A stretch of DNA of 64,000 bases, taken from NCBI RefSeq assembly GCF_023208195.1, contig NZ_CP060034.1, positions 496,001 to 560,000 on the forward strand. The letters are read 5' to 3'. Made by a program: the position numbers and the translations under genes. The notes under the pieces were generated by a model, which saw only the letters and a program-made list of their open reading frames with translations, was not told where the DNA came from and made no database searches. The stretch comes from Nocardioides sp. InS609-2. Lineage in GTDB: Bacteria > Actinomycetota > Actinomycetes > Propionibacteriales > Nocardioidaceae. Shown here one piece after another: positions 32,612 through 41,150 of the stretch (position 1 is its first letter; each line of letters begins with the position of its first letter).

Positions 32612-33073
32612 ATGCTGGAGTCTCTGCTCAACGCCCTCGGCCATGCCGTCGTGTACGCCGTCCTGGCCGGCGCGCTGCTCGTCGGCGCCTACTACGTGCT
32701 CGACCTGGTCACGCCCGGACACCTCGGCAACCACCTGCGCGGGGTCGACGAGACGGGCGCCGAGTCGGTGCACGCAGCGTCCCGCTCGGCGGGGCTCGTC
32801 ACGGCCGCCTGGCTGGTCTCCAACGCCTTGGTGCTCTTCACCGCCATCTGGACCAACGGTGCGACCTCGCTGGGCTGGGCCCTGGGCTGGACCCTGGCGT
32901 TCGGGGTGCTGGGCATCGCGCTCAACGCGTTGATGTTCTTCGTCATCGAGGCCGTGACGCCGGGCAGCCTGCGACGCATCGTGTGCGCCCCCGGGCCCGT
33001 GCGCCCGCTGGCGTACGTCGCCGCTGCGTCGGCGCTCTCGGTCGGCCTCATCGTCTGCGCAAGCATCGCCTGA
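32612..33073 (+). CDS. DUF350 membrane protein
   Basis: A 153-residue protein with four membrane helices and the DUF350 pattern ('VYAVLAGALLVGAYYVLDLV', 'ALGWTLAFGVLGIALNALMF'). In E. coli the homologue YjfL lies in a cluster with the glutathionylspermidine-synthetase-like YjfC. Here its TGA overlaps the ATG of such a gene by one base. Function unknown; membrane placement suggests it works with the ATP-grasp protein at the envelope. Confidence 0.84.
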   Translation: MLESLLNALGHAVVYAVLAGALLVGAYYVLDLVTPGHLGNHLRGVDETGAESVHAASRSAGLVTAAWLVSNALVLFTAIWTNGATSLGWALGWTLAFGVLGIALNALMFFVIEAVTPGSLRRIVCAPGPVRPLAYVAAASALSVGLIVCASIA

Positions 33074-34356
33074 TGTGGCGGCACGCCTTTCGCCCCCGTA
33101 AGGACTGGGAGCGCATCGTCACCGAGCAGGGTCTGATCTTCGCGACCACCCCGAAGCCGGACGGGTCGACGGTGCCTTACTGGAACGAGTCGGCGTGGTA
33201 CGAGGTGACCCTGGACGAGGTCGATGCCCTCGAGGCCGCGACCGAGGAGCTGTGGGCCATGTGCGTCGACGCCGTCGGCCACATGGCGACGACAATGACC
33301 GACGAGCGCCTCGGGCTCCCCGAGGGGACGCTGCGACTCGTCCGTGCCTCGATCGAGCGCGGCGACCCCGCGATCTACGCGCGCTTCGACCTGGCCTTCG
33401 GCGGCGACGGCACGATCAAGATGCTCGAGATCAACGGTGACACCCCGACCGGGCTGGTCGAGACCGGGGTGGTCCAGTGGCGCTGGATCGACGACGTCAT
33501 GTCCGATGTCGACCAGTGGAACAGCGTGCACGACCGGCTGGTCGCGCGCTGGCGCGAGCTACGCGACTCGGGCGCCCTCGACGGGGACCAGGTGCACTTC
33601 CTCTACGACCTCGGCGAAGGAGAGGCCTACGACGGCGGCGAGATGGAGATGACGGTCCACTACCTCATGGACTGTGCCGTGCAGGCCGGCCTGAAGGTGA
33701 TGGCCCACCCCATCGCCCACGTGGGCTGGAACCCCGACACCCGCGACTTCCGGGACGCCAACGACCAGCCGATCCGCAACGCCTTCAAGCTCTACCCCTG
33801 GGAGGAGATGCTCGGCGAGGAGTTCGGGCGGTTGCTCATCGACGGTGCGGAGCCGAGGCCGGTGCACTGGTTCGAACCCGCCTGGAAGGTGCTGCTGAGC
33901 ACCAAGGCGATCCTGCCGGTCCTGTGGGAGCGACACCCGGGGCACCGCCTGCTTCTCCCGGCCTACTTCGACGAGCCCCGGGACTTGACCGACTGGGTCG
34001 CGAAGCCCTTGCACGGCCGAGAGGGTGACGGCGTCCGCATCCATCTCGCCGACGGCACCGAGGTCTCCATGCCCGGCGTCTACGGCGACGAGGGCTACGT
34101 CTACCAGCAGTACGCTCCCCTGCCCGTCTACGGCGGCAACTACGTGGTGCTGGGCTCCTGGGTCGTCGGCGGCGAGGCCGCCGGCATGCTGGTGCGTGAG
34201 TCCGACGGGATGATCACCGACTACTTCAGCCGGGTCGTGCCCCATGCGATCAGCGACGGGTTGTCCCCCGACGACGCCACGGTGCAGGAATGGCTGGCTG
34301 GGCGCGTCTCCGCCCAGGCACCACAACTGCCGGCGGCGCCGACGGCGAGCAGCTAG
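33073..34356 (+). CDS. Glutathionylspermidine synthetase-like ATP-grasp ligase (YgiC/YjfC family)
   Basis: A 427-residue ATP-grasp protein of the GSP_synth family: 'IYARFDLAFGGDGTIKMLEI', 'NGDTPTGLVETGVVQW', 'FKLYPWEEMLGEEFG', 'VAKPLHGREGDGVRI' and 'GYVYQQYAPLPVYGGNYVVL'. E. coli Gss uses this domain to join glutathione and spermidine, but YgiC-type proteins have no known substrate, and actinomycetes normally make mycothiol rather than glutathione. The amidase half of Gss is absent. It is translationally coupled to DUF350. A ligase acting on a peptide-like amine is the safest prediction. Confidence 0.85.
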   Translation: MWRHAFRPRKDWERIVTEQGLIFATTPKPDGSTVPYWNESAWYEVTLDEVDALEAATEELWAMCVDAVGHMATTMTDERLGLPEGTLRLVRASIERGDPAIYARFDLAFGGDGTIKMLEINGDTPTGLVETGVVQWRWIDDVMSDVDQWNSVHDRLVARWRELRDSGALDGDQVHFLYDLGEGEAYDGGEMEMTVHYLMDCAVQAGLKVMAHPIAHVGWNPDTRDFRDANDQPIRNAFKLYPWEEMLGEEFGRLLIDGAEPRPVHWFEPAWKVLLSTKAILPVLWERHPGHRLLLPAYFDEPRDLTDWVAKPLHGREGDGVRIHLADGTEVSMPGVYGDEGYVYQQYAPLPVYGGNYVVLGSWVVGGEAAGMLVRESDGMITDYFSRVVPHAISDGLSPDDATVQEWLAGRVSAQAPQLPAAPTASS

Positions 34357-35210
34357 TCCACGCTCTCGGCGACGTCCCCAGCGACGATCTCGCCGTCGGT
34401 GAGGATGTCGGCTCGCAGCCCGCCCCGGTGGATGAGGCCGCGCAGGACGCCTTTCGTGGTCAGCCGTTCCAGGTGTGAGCATGGCTCGCAGAGGCGCTGG
34501 CCGAGACACTCGACCTCGCCGATCTTGAACCGTCGGCCGACCAGGGCGTTGAGGTCGATCCCGCGGGTCACGATGTTGCGTCGCGCGTCCGCATGGTCGA
34601 GCAGGGCGAGATCGTCCAGCGCCTCGGCCTCGACCAGCGTCAGGTCGTAGCCGCGCGCCGTCTCGTTGGCGGGAGTGAAGGTGCCCGCCTTCGCGGCGTA
34701 CCGGTCCCCCTCCAGACCGCGCCCGGCGAGGGCCCGCGCGCGGTCGACGACGTACATGGGTTCGGTGGCCCGCGGCGAGACCGCGATCAGCTCCACCACG
34801 CCACGAAGGTGCGACAGCGGCACGATCGGAGAAGGGATGGCCGGGTCGAGGCCGCAAACGACGTACCCCTCCCTGACCGGCAGATCGGTGGCCGCGGCGC
34901 CCAGGAGGGCCGGGTCCTGCGGGCTGAGTACGACGCCGGCGGGCGTGCCGAACATCAGCACCGCGATCTCGTCGCCGAGCACGGCCAACCAGTAGCCGGG
35001 CCAGTTGAATCCGGCCGGCTTGGCGATCGCGACCAACCCGGTGCCGCGACCGGCCAGCCAGGAGCGCCAGTGGGCGGTCGCACCAGCCAGGTCGGCCGCC
35101 GGCTGCGGCACCTCCGCGACCGGTGTCTCTGTCACCGAGGCCAGGCACGCTGCGAACGACCGCACCAACTCGGGCACCTCATCCGACCTGGGTAGGTCTA
35201 CGTCGATCAT
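34353..35210 (-). CDS. MOSC-domain protein with N-terminal extension
   Basis: A 285-residue protein whose C-terminal half is a MOSC domain ('AGRGLEGDRYAAKAGTF', 'TLVEAEALDDLALLDHADAR', 'RNIVTRGIDLNALVGRRFKI', Cys in 'GQRLCEPCSHLERL'). MOSC domains handle sulfur or molybdenum cofactor. The first 130 residues form a separate domain I do not recognise ('KPAGFNWPGYWLAVLGDEIA'). The ATG is at 35210; the frame further upstream overlaps the methyltransferase. Its TAG overlaps the TAG of the convergent ATP-grasp gene. Confidence 0.82.
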   Translation of the reverse strand: MIDVDLPRSDEVPELVRSFAACLASVTETPVAEVPQPAADLAGATAHWRSWLAGRGTGLVAIAKPAGFNWPGYWLAVLGDEIAVLMFGTPAGVVLSPQDPALLGAAATDLPVREGYVVCGLDPAIPSPIVPLSHLRGVVELIAVSPRATEPMYVVDRARALAGRGLEGDRYAAKAGTFTPANETARGYDLTLVEAEALDDLALLDHADARRNIVTRGIDLNALVGRRFKIGEVECLGQRLCEPCSHLERLTTKGVLRGLIHRGGLRADILTDGEIVAGDVAESVD

Positions 35211-35220
35211 GTCCCGATCC

Positions 35221-35982
35221 TCACACGCTGCGCCGAGCGAGATGGACGGTGATGTCGGCGGAGAGCTCGACAGCCTCCGGCAGGACCTGCCTGATCCGGC
35301 TGTACACCTGCTCCCGCGCCGAGGTGGCCAGCTCGAGATAGGCCGAGATGGTCGAGAGATGTCCGAGGTAGTCGTGAGCACTCATCGTCAGGCGTCGCTC
35401 GATCACGGACTGCTGGACGTCGACGAACCAGTCAGACCGTTGGAGCTCCGTCCCCGGCCACTGCATGTCGTGTCCCGCAGGCGTCCCGTCCGGAGACGGA
35501 ACGTCGTCGCTCTCCAAGAACGGTGCCCGGGCAGCGCGGACGGCTTCCTCCACAGCCGGGTCAGCCAGCTGGATCGGTCCACCGAACGAGGCGAACACGC
35601 CACCCGGCTCCAGCAGCGCGGCCATCCGCAACCACCGACCCTCCGGTTTCGTCCAGTGCAGCGCCGCTGCCGCATAGACCAGCCCGTAGCTCTCGCCCGG
35701 TCCCAGGTCCTCGAACGCGGCTTGCACGGTCCTGACACTTGCTGGCACGTGCGTGTGCAGCTCGGCGAGCATGGCCCCGTCAGGCTCGGTCGCGGTGACC
35801 GTGAGCCCCCGTTGAGCGAAAAGGCGGGTTGCCTTCCCTGTCCCGGCGCCGATCTCGAGCGCCGTCCGAACAGGCTGACCCGCGTACGTCATCACCATGT
35901 CGAAGAGCTCCACGGGATATCCCGGCCGAAATCGTTCGTAGGCCGCCACCATCGTTCCGAAGCTCAGTGCGCGACCAGACAT
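35221..35982 (-). CDS. Class I SAM-dependent methyltransferase
   Basis: A 253-residue methyltransferase: 'TALEIGAGTGKATRLFAQRG' is the SAM-binding motif I, 'TVTATEPDGAMLAEL' motif II, and 'YGLVYAAAALHWTKPEGRW' the post-motif typical of small-molecule (UbiE/COQ5-like) methyltransferases. I use the ATG at 35982 (MSGRALSFG) rather than an upstream start at 36024, since homologues begin near 'FGTMVAAYERFRPGYP'. It lies ten bases before the MOSC gene on the same strand. Substrate unknown. Confidence 0.84.
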   Translation of the reverse strand: MSGRALSFGTMVAAYERFRPGYPVELFDMVMTYAGQPVRTALEIGAGTGKATRLFAQRGLTVTATEPDGAMLAELHTHVPASVRTVQAAFEDLGPGESYGLVYAAAALHWTKPEGRWLRMAALLEPGGVFASFGGPIQLADPAVEEAVRAARAPFLESDDVPSPDGTPAGHDMQWPGTELQRSDWFVDVQQSVIERRLTMSAHDYLGHLSTISAYLELATSAREQVYSRIRQVLPEAVELSADITVHLARRSV

Positions 35983-36075
35983 GGGAGCATGCTGACACGA
36001 TCTGCACCGACGATGCCCGCTCATTTTGCGCGACGCAGCCGGGTCTCGACATCCTGAGCGCCGACGCGCAAATGC

Positions 36076-36843
36076 TCAGGACGAACGCAGGAACGCAACG
36101 AGCGCGACCACGCCCACGACCACGATGATCCCGCGCAACCAGGCGTCGGGCAGCCGGCGGCCGACCCTGGCACCGATCTGTGCGCCCACGATCGAGCCGG
36201 CGGCGATGAGCAGCACGACCTGCCAGTCGACGTGCGCAAGGAAGACGAACAGCAGTCCGGCGACGGCGTTGACGATGGTGGCGAGCACGTTCTTGACGGC
36301 GTTGAGGCGCTGCAGGGACTCGTCGATGCCGATGCCCATGATCGCCATCAGCAGGATGCCCTGAGCGGCGCCGAAGTAGCCGCCGTACACACCGGCGACC
36401 AGGACGAGCGGCCACACCCACCACGCGCCGTTCTCGGGAAGTCCTCCCGCGGACTCGTGCCGCTGGGCGACCCAGGCCGAGAGACGGGGTCCGAAGACCA
36501 CGAGCACGAGGCCGAGCACGATCAGCACGGGCACGATCGCGGTGAACGCACCTTCGGGCAGCCCGAGCAGGAGTACGGCGCCCGCCAGGCCGCCAAGCAG
36601 CGACGCGCCGGCCAGCCGCAACACCCGTCGGCGCTGTCCGACGAGCTCACGCCGGTAGCCCACGGAGCCGGAGATCGACCCCGGCACCAGGCCGATCGTG
36701 TTGGACACGTTGGCCGTCACCGGGGGTACGCCGAAGGCCAGCAGGGTCGGGAACGTGATCAGCGTTCCCGACCCCACCACCGTGTTGATGGCGCCGGCCG
36801 CGACGCCAGCAAGGAGGATTGCGGCGGCTTCGAACGGACTCAC
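36076..36843 (-). CDS. TauE/SafE-family anion (sulfite/organosulfonate) exporter
   Basis: A 255-residue membrane protein with seven or eight helices and the TauE repeats ('GAINTVVGSGTLITFPTLLA', 'VTANVSNTIGLVPGSISGSV', and 'AQGILLMAIMG' in the second half). The family exports sulfite, sulfoacetate or related anions. Its GTG start overlaps the SPFH gene stop (GTGA), so it is the last gene of nfeD-SPFH-tauE, although a functional link to the SPFH pair is unclear. Confidence 0.85.
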   Translation of the reverse strand: MSPFEAAAILLAGVAAGAINTVVGSGTLITFPTLLAFGVPPVTANVSNTIGLVPGSISGSVGYRRELVGQRRRVLRLAGASLLGGLAGAVLLLGLPEGAFTAIVPVLIVLGLVLVVFGPRLSAWVAQRHESAGGLPENGAWWVWPLVLVAGVYGGYFGAAQGILLMAIMGIGIDESLQRLNAVKNVLATIVNAVAGLLFVFLAHVDWQVVLLIAAGSIVGAQIGARVGRRLPDAWLRGIIVVVGVVALVAFLRSS

Positions 36844-37979
36844 TGAGCGGGCGGCACCTCACCCGGAGGAACCTCGCCCGGGGCGATGGCCGGGTCCGCC
36901 CCAGTGTCGACAGGCGGGGCGGAGCGGCCCGGGTTGGCGGCGCGCTCGGCCTCGGCGATCGCGGCCTCCACGGCGGCGTTGGTTTTGCGGAGCTCGCTGT
37001 CGGGCGTCGAGAGCTGCGGCTCTGACGGGCCCATGTCGACGCGCTTGAGCGGTCCGTCCACCTTGGCGGGGATGCCCGCGACCTGGTGGATCGACGAGCC
37101 CAGCCCCTCGAGGGCCTTGGTGATCTCGGACGGGATGACCCACACCTTGTTAGCGCTGCCCTCGGCGATCTTGGGCATCATCTGGAGGTACTGGTAGGCC
37201 AGCAGCGACTGGTCGGGCTGCCCGTCGTGGATCGCCTGGAAGACGGTCTGGATGGCCTGCCCCTCACCCTGGGCGCGCAGGATCTGCGACTCCCGGTCGG
37301 CCTGGGCACGCAGGATCAGCGACTCCCGGTCACCTTCGGCGTTGAGGATCGAGGACTGCTTGGAGCCCTCGGCCGTCAGGATCGCGGCCTGCCGCTGGCC
37401 CTCGGCGGTCAGGATCACCGCGCGCTTCTCACGGTCGGCGCGCATCTGCTTCTCCATCGAGTCCTTGATCGACGGCGGCGGATCGATGCCCTTGAGCTCG
37501 ACCCGGTTGACGCGGATGCCCCACTTGCCGGTGGCCTCGTCGAGCACGCCACGCAGGCCGGAGTTGATCTGGTCGCGGCTGGTCAGCGTCTCCTCGAGGT
37601 CCATGCCACCGACGATGTTGCGGAGGGTGGTCATGGTGAGCTGTTCGATCGCCTGGATGTAGTTGGCGATCTCGTACGTCGCCGCCACCGGGTCGGTGAC
37701 CTGGAAGTAGATGACGGTGTCGATCGAGACGACCAGGTTGTCCTCGGTGATCACCGGCTGCGGCGGGAACGACACGACCTGCTCACGCAGGTCGATCAGG
37801 TAGCGGAGCCGGTCGATGAACGGCATCAGGATGTTGAGGCCGGCGGGCAGCGTGCCCTTGTACTTGCCGAATCGTTCGACGATGCCGGCGCGGGCCTGCG
37901 GGACGATCCGCACGGTCTTCGCGAGCAGCACAATGACGAACAGCACCAGCAGCGCCAGCAAGATCAGGGCGATCTCCAT
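36840..37979 (-). CDS. SPFH/Band 7 (stomatin/QmcA-like) membrane protein
   Basis: A 379-residue SPFH protein: one N-terminal membrane helix (3-20), the PHB domain ('RIVPQARAGIVERFGKYKGT', 'RDQINSGLRGVLDEATGKWG'), then an unusually regular run of about ten-residue repeats (AEGQRQAAILT, AEGSKQSSILN, AEGDRESLILR, AQADRESQILR, AQGEGQ) forming a coiled helix. A Pro/Gly-rich tail ends the protein. SPFH proteins scaffold membrane microdomains and usually pair with NfeD, encoded 30 bases upstream. Confidence 0.9.
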   Translation of the reverse strand: MEIALILLALLVLFVIVLLAKTVRIVPQARAGIVERFGKYKGTLPAGLNILMPFIDRLRYLIDLREQVVSFPPQPVITEDNLVVSIDTVIYFQVTDPVAATYEIANYIQAIEQLTMTTLRNIVGGMDLEETLTSRDQINSGLRGVLDEATGKWGIRVNRVELKGIDPPPSIKDSMEKQMRADREKRAVILTAEGQRQAAILTAEGSKQSSILNAEGDRESLILRAQADRESQILRAQGEGQAIQTVFQAIHDGQPDQSLLAYQYLQMMPKIAEGSANKVWVIPSEITKALEGLGSSIHQVAGIPAKVDGPLKRVDMGPSEPQLSTPDSELRKTNAAVEAAIAEAERAANPGRSAPPVDTGADPAIAPGEVPPGEVPPAQ

Positions 37980-38009
37980 GGACGTCTCCTTCTGGAAATG
38001 ACGGGTGGT

Positions 38010-38471
38010 TCAGGACTCGAGCCGGGCGACGGGGTGTACGACGGCCGTGGCGCCGCGGATCGCCAGCACCTCGACGGTCTCGCCCGCCGTGATGCTGGTG
38101 GTGTCGTCGTACGGTTCGGCGGTCCAGAACTCCCCGGCGAGCTTGATCCGGCCCGGCGCCAGCCCCGAGATGTCCTCGGTGACGATGCCCTGCCTGCCAA
38201 CCAGCTTGCCGTGCCCGAGCCGAAGCTCGGGCCCCCCGTGCAGACGCTTGACCATCGTCGGTCGCACCATCGCCAGCGCAGCCACCGAAGCGGCAGAGGC
38301 GGCAAGGATCTGGACGGCGACGTGGAGGTCGAGAACGGCCGCGACCATGCCCACCAGGGCACCGGCCGCGAGCATGATGAGGATGAGGTCGAGACTGAAC
38401 ATCTCGGCCACGCCCAGCACGATCGCAAGACCCAACCAGGTCTCCAAAGCGTGATCACGCAACCACTCCAT
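38010..38471 (-). CDS. NfeD-like membrane protein
   Basis: A 153-residue protein with three membrane helices (about 13-75) and a C-terminal OB-fold ('LVGRQGIVTEDISGLAPGRI', 'TAEPYDDTTSITAGETVEVL') characteristic of short NfeD proteins. NfeD OB-folds pair with SPFH proteins such as the one encoded next, and the two form the common nfeD-stomatin unit. Confidence 0.88.
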   Translation of the reverse strand: MEWLRDHALETWLGLAIVLGVAEMFSLDLILIMLAAGALVGMVAAVLDLHVAVQILAASAASVAALAMVRPTMVKRLHGGPELRLGHGKLVGRQGIVTEDISGLAPGRIKLAGEFWTAEPYDDTTSITAGETVEVLAIRGATAVVHPVARLES

Positions 38472-38512
38472 GAGCCGACCCTATCCGGTGGACGGCTGCG
38501 TGACTGCAGGGA

Positions 38513-39325
38513 TCAGACGGCGCGGCGTCCGTTGCGTCGGCGGGCGGCGAAGCGACCGTCGGACTCGGTCAGCACCAGCGGCATGGCGAAGGTCGCTGAC
38601 AGCGCCTCCTCGGTCACCACCTCGTGCAACGGCCCCTGCGCGACGACCTTTCCATCGCGCAGCAGCAGCGCGTGGGTGAAGCCGGGCGGGATCTCCTCGA
38701 CGTGGTGCGAGACCAGGATCGTGGCCGGCGAGTCGGCGTCGAGTGCGAGCACCGACAGGGTGCTGACGAGGTCTTCACGGCCGCCGAGGTCGAGGCCTGC
38801 GGCGGGTTCGTCGAGCAGCAGGAGCTCGGGGTCGGTCATCAGTGCCCGGGCGATCTGTACCCGCTTGCGCTCGCCCTCGCTCAGCGTCCCGAACGTGCGC
38901 TCAGCCAGGTGGGCCACGCCCACCTCGACGAGCAGGCTGTGCGCCCGGTCGTGGTCGAGGGCGTCGTAGCTCTCGCGCCAGCGCCCCACCACGCCGTACG
39001 ACGCGGACACGACGACGTCGCGCACCAGCTCGCTGCGCGGCACCCGCTCGGCCAACGCGGCGCTGGTCAGCCCGATGCGTGGCCGGAGCTCGAACACGTC
39101 GACGGTGCCGAGCACCTCGCCGAGAATGCCGACGACGCCGCCGGTCGGGTGGATCTGGGCCGCCGCCACCTGGAGGAGCGTTGTCTTGCCGGCGCCGTTG
39201 GGGCCGAGGATGACCCAGCGCTCATCCTCCTCGACCGCCCAGTCGATGCCGTCGAGAAGGGTCGCCGGCTTGTCGGCTGGGCCTCGCCGGACACTGACGT
39301 CGGCGAACTCGAGCACGGCGGACAT
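38513..39325 (-). CDS. ABC transporter ATP-binding protein without adjacent permease
   Basis: A 270-residue ATPase with Walker A 'ILGPNGAGKTTLLQVAAAQ', signature 'LSEGERKRVQIARAL', Walker B 'LLLLDEPAAGLD' and switch His in 'ILVSHHVEEIPPGF'. I use the ATG at 39325 (MSAVLEFADV); an in-frame ATG at 39343 is also possible. No permease gene is adjacent, and it resembles the ModF/YlmA-type soluble ATPases whose partner is unknown. It is divergent from the hypothetical gene at 39379. Confidence 0.87.
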   Translation of the reverse strand: MSAVLEFADVSVRRGPADKPATLLDGIDWAVEEDERWVILGPNGAGKTTLLQVAAAQIHPTGGVVGILGEVLGTVDVFELRPRIGLTSAALAERVPRSELVRDVVVSASYGVVGRWRESYDALDHDRAHSLLVEVGVAHLAERTFGTLSEGERKRVQIARALMTDPELLLLDEPAAGLDLGGREDLVSTLSVLALDADSPATILVSHHVEEIPPGFTHALLLRDGKVVAQGPLHEVVTEEALSATFAMPLVLTESDGRFAARRRNGRRAV

Positions 39326-39378
39326 GGCGCTCACCCTAGCCATGACCTTTATCGCCCGCGGAGGTAGCCTCGACCGCC

Positions 39379-40107
39379 GTGACGAGCCTTCCCGACGCCG
39401 CCCGCCTAGCTTGGTGGGGCACCGCCTGGCTGCGCGGACTGGTGGTCACCGATCTCCTCCTGGACGCTGTGACGGGAGCGGACGCGGTGCACGAGGTGCG
39501 CGACACGTCCACCGGTGGCCCGCCGATGACGCTCCTCGACGCGCTCCTCGACGTGCGGAACGGTGGTGGCGACTCGCTCGGCCTGGCCCTGCCGGTCGAG
39601 GGCGATCTGCTCGGACTGGGTGGGCCCGCCGCGCTCAACACCGACGCTCTCGAGATGGGCGAGGCAGCCGTCTCCGGCGCTGCCGGGATCGCGCTCGTGC
39701 CGCATCGGGTGGGCCGCGCCGTGCAGTGGCGGTTGCACCCGGCGTCGCGCCGCCAGCTGCCCGACGTCGGCGAGGCCGACCGCGGGCTGCGCGCCGCTCT
39801 CCTCGAGAGCGCCAACGCGCTGGCCGCGCTCGACGTCGCCCGCTGGCGCCCCGAGGTGGCCGACGAGCTGATGGACCTGCGCCGGGTGGCCGCGCTCGAC
39901 GCTCCCGAGGGCACTCCCCAGCGTTGCGTGGAGCTGGCCGGCCGCGGACTGCGCTGCGAGGCCATCGCCGAGCTGGCGCTGGCCGACGACGGTGGAGCGG
40001 TGACGACCATGGAGATGACCGCGCGCCGCAATGCCCTGCGCCCGCTGGAGTACGCCGCCCGCCGGGCCGTCGTGGCCGCGTGCTCACCCGAGGTGTGGCC
40101 GGGCTGA
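39379..40107 (+). CDS. Conserved hypothetical actinobacterial protein
   Basis: A 242-residue soluble protein starting at a GTG; the coding bias is strong and it sits between well-defined genes. It contains 'AWWGTAWLRGLVVTDLLLDA', 'GDLLGLGGPAALNTDALEMG', 'LVPHRVGRAVQWRLHPASRR' and a helical end 'TARRNALRPLEYAARRAVV'. No enzyme motif or membrane segment is visible. It is of a type seen widely in actinomycetes as an uncharacterised protein; I assign no function. Confidence 0.72.
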   Translation: MTSLPDAARLAWWGTAWLRGLVVTDLLLDAVTGADAVHEVRDTSTGGPPMTLLDALLDVRNGGGDSLGLALPVEGDLLGLGGPAALNTDALEMGEAAVSGAAGIALVPHRVGRAVQWRLHPASRRQLPDVGEADRGLRAALLESANALAALDVARWRPEVADELMDLRRVAALDAPEGTPQRCVELAGRGLRCEAIAELALADDGGAVTTMEMTARRNALRPLEYAARRAVVAACSPEVWPG

Positions 40108-40110
40108 GCG

Positions 40111-40734
40111 TCAGCCGGGGCCGCTGACCTGGACGTGCAGCTCCGGCCCGAGGGCCGTCGCGAGACGGCGGACCTCGGCGACGTCGACCTCGGCGACGAG
40201 TGCCGGGTCCGGGCGGAAGCGCACCGTCGTGCCGGTGGTGCCGTCGCCGTCGACGGACGTCAGCTCCCCCACCGGCACGCCGTGCTCGTAGCGCTGGGTC
40301 CAGGCGCCGTCGTGCCTCCGGTTGGTGTGCACCAGCCACTCGCTCAATCCGGCCACCACCGACATCCCGCGCCGCGGATGGCCGTCGGGAAGCGTCTGCG
40401 CGCCGGGGGTGTCGAAGAACCGAAGGTCCTTGGTGGCCATGACCGGCTTCCTGACGATCCGGCCGGCCGCGTCCAGGCGGGTGTCGGTGCCGCGACCGTG
40501 ATCGGCGACCGACACGGAGCCGTCGTCATGCACGGTGACCTCGACGACGACCTCGCCGGCGCCCGTGGACACTGCCTCGTCGAGGGGGTGAGCCAGCACC
40601 TCGAGCACCAGGTGGAGTGCGCCGGACGGCGCGAGGGAGGCCGCGTCGCGGCGTACGCCCGCGAGGTGCGCCAGGTCGACGTCGTGCGCCCAGTCGTGGG
40701 TGGTGTTGCGCCACGGACGCGACCGGTGGCTCAC
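40111..40734 (-). CDS. Stand-alone GyrB/GHKL-type ATPase domain protein
   Basis: A 207-residue protein matching only the ATP-binding half of GyrB/ParE: 'LHLVLEVLAHPLDEAVSTGA' corresponds to the GyrB 'HHLVYEVVDNSIDEA' helix (Asn changed to His), 'VSVADHGRGTDTR' to the DNGRGIP loop, and 'GMSVVAGLSEWLVHTNRRHD' to 'GASVVNALS'. The transducer, TOPRIM and C-terminal parts of gyrase are absent. I start it at the GTG at 40734 (GTGA overlap with the VOC gene, GGAG six bases upstream). The Asn to His change in the Mg-binding helix makes ATPase activity doubtful. Confidence 0.72.
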   Translation of the reverse strand: MSHRSRPWRNTTHDWAHDVDLAHLAGVRRDAASLAPSGALHLVLEVLAHPLDEAVSTGAGEVVVEVTVHDDGSVSVADHGRGTDTRLDAAGRIVRKPVMATKDLRFFDTPGAQTLPDGHPRRGMSVVAGLSEWLVHTNRRHDGAWTQRYEHGVPVGELTSVDGDGTTGTTVRFRPDPALVAEVDVAEVRRLATALGPELHVQVSGPG

Positions 40735-41087
40735 GAAGGGCTCCACACCGCCAGGACGTTGCCACTGTTGTCGGCGAACAGGAAGCGCCGGCCACCCGGG
40801 AAGTCGTAGGGGCCCTCGGTGACGGCGCCACCGGCCGCCTCGACCGCGGCAACGCTGGCGTCGAGGTCGTCGGAGTAGAGGATCACCAGCGACCCGCCCG
40901 GGCCCGGTGGCCGCCCCACCCCGAGGCCGCCAACCTCGCCGTCACCCGACGGGGCAACGATGCCGGCGTACTCGGGGCCGTAGTCGTTGAACCGCCACCC
41001 GAAGGCCTGCTCGTAGAACGAGCGGGAGTCCGCCAGGTCGGTCACGTTGAGCTCGATGTAGTCGATGGTGTGGTGTGTGTGCGTCAT
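40731..41087 (-). CDS. VOC (glyoxalase/bleomycin-resistance fold) protein
   Basis: A 118-residue vicinal-oxygen-chelate protein: 'DYIELNVTDLADSRSFYEQA', 'FGWRFNDYGPEYAG', 'LVILYSDDLDASVAAVEAA', and the final 'RFLFADNSGNVLAVW' with a metal-ligand position shifted (Asn-Val-Leu instead of the usual Glu). The ATG at 41087 fits homologues; the longer frame is non-coding. It is coupled to the GyrB-like gene through a GTGA overlap. Substrate unknown. Confidence 0.82.
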   Translation of the reverse strand: MTHTHHTIDYIELNVTDLADSRSFYEQAFGWRFNDYGPEYAGIVAPSGDGEVGGLGVGRPPGPGGSLVILYSDDLDASVAAVEAAGGAVTEGPYDFPGGRRFLFADNSGNVLAVWSPS

Positions 41088-41150
41088 GCCGGTCCACGCT
41101 ACGACGCGCCGCCGACACTTCCATCGGGTCGCAGTAGCCTCGGTCTCGCC

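Noticed and set aside
37261..37440. Repeated GAGGATC/CAGGATC units looking like a tandem DNA repeat or CRISPR-like array
   Set aside because: They are the codons of the ten-residue coiled repeats of the SPFH protein; no spacers or direct repeat of fixed length.
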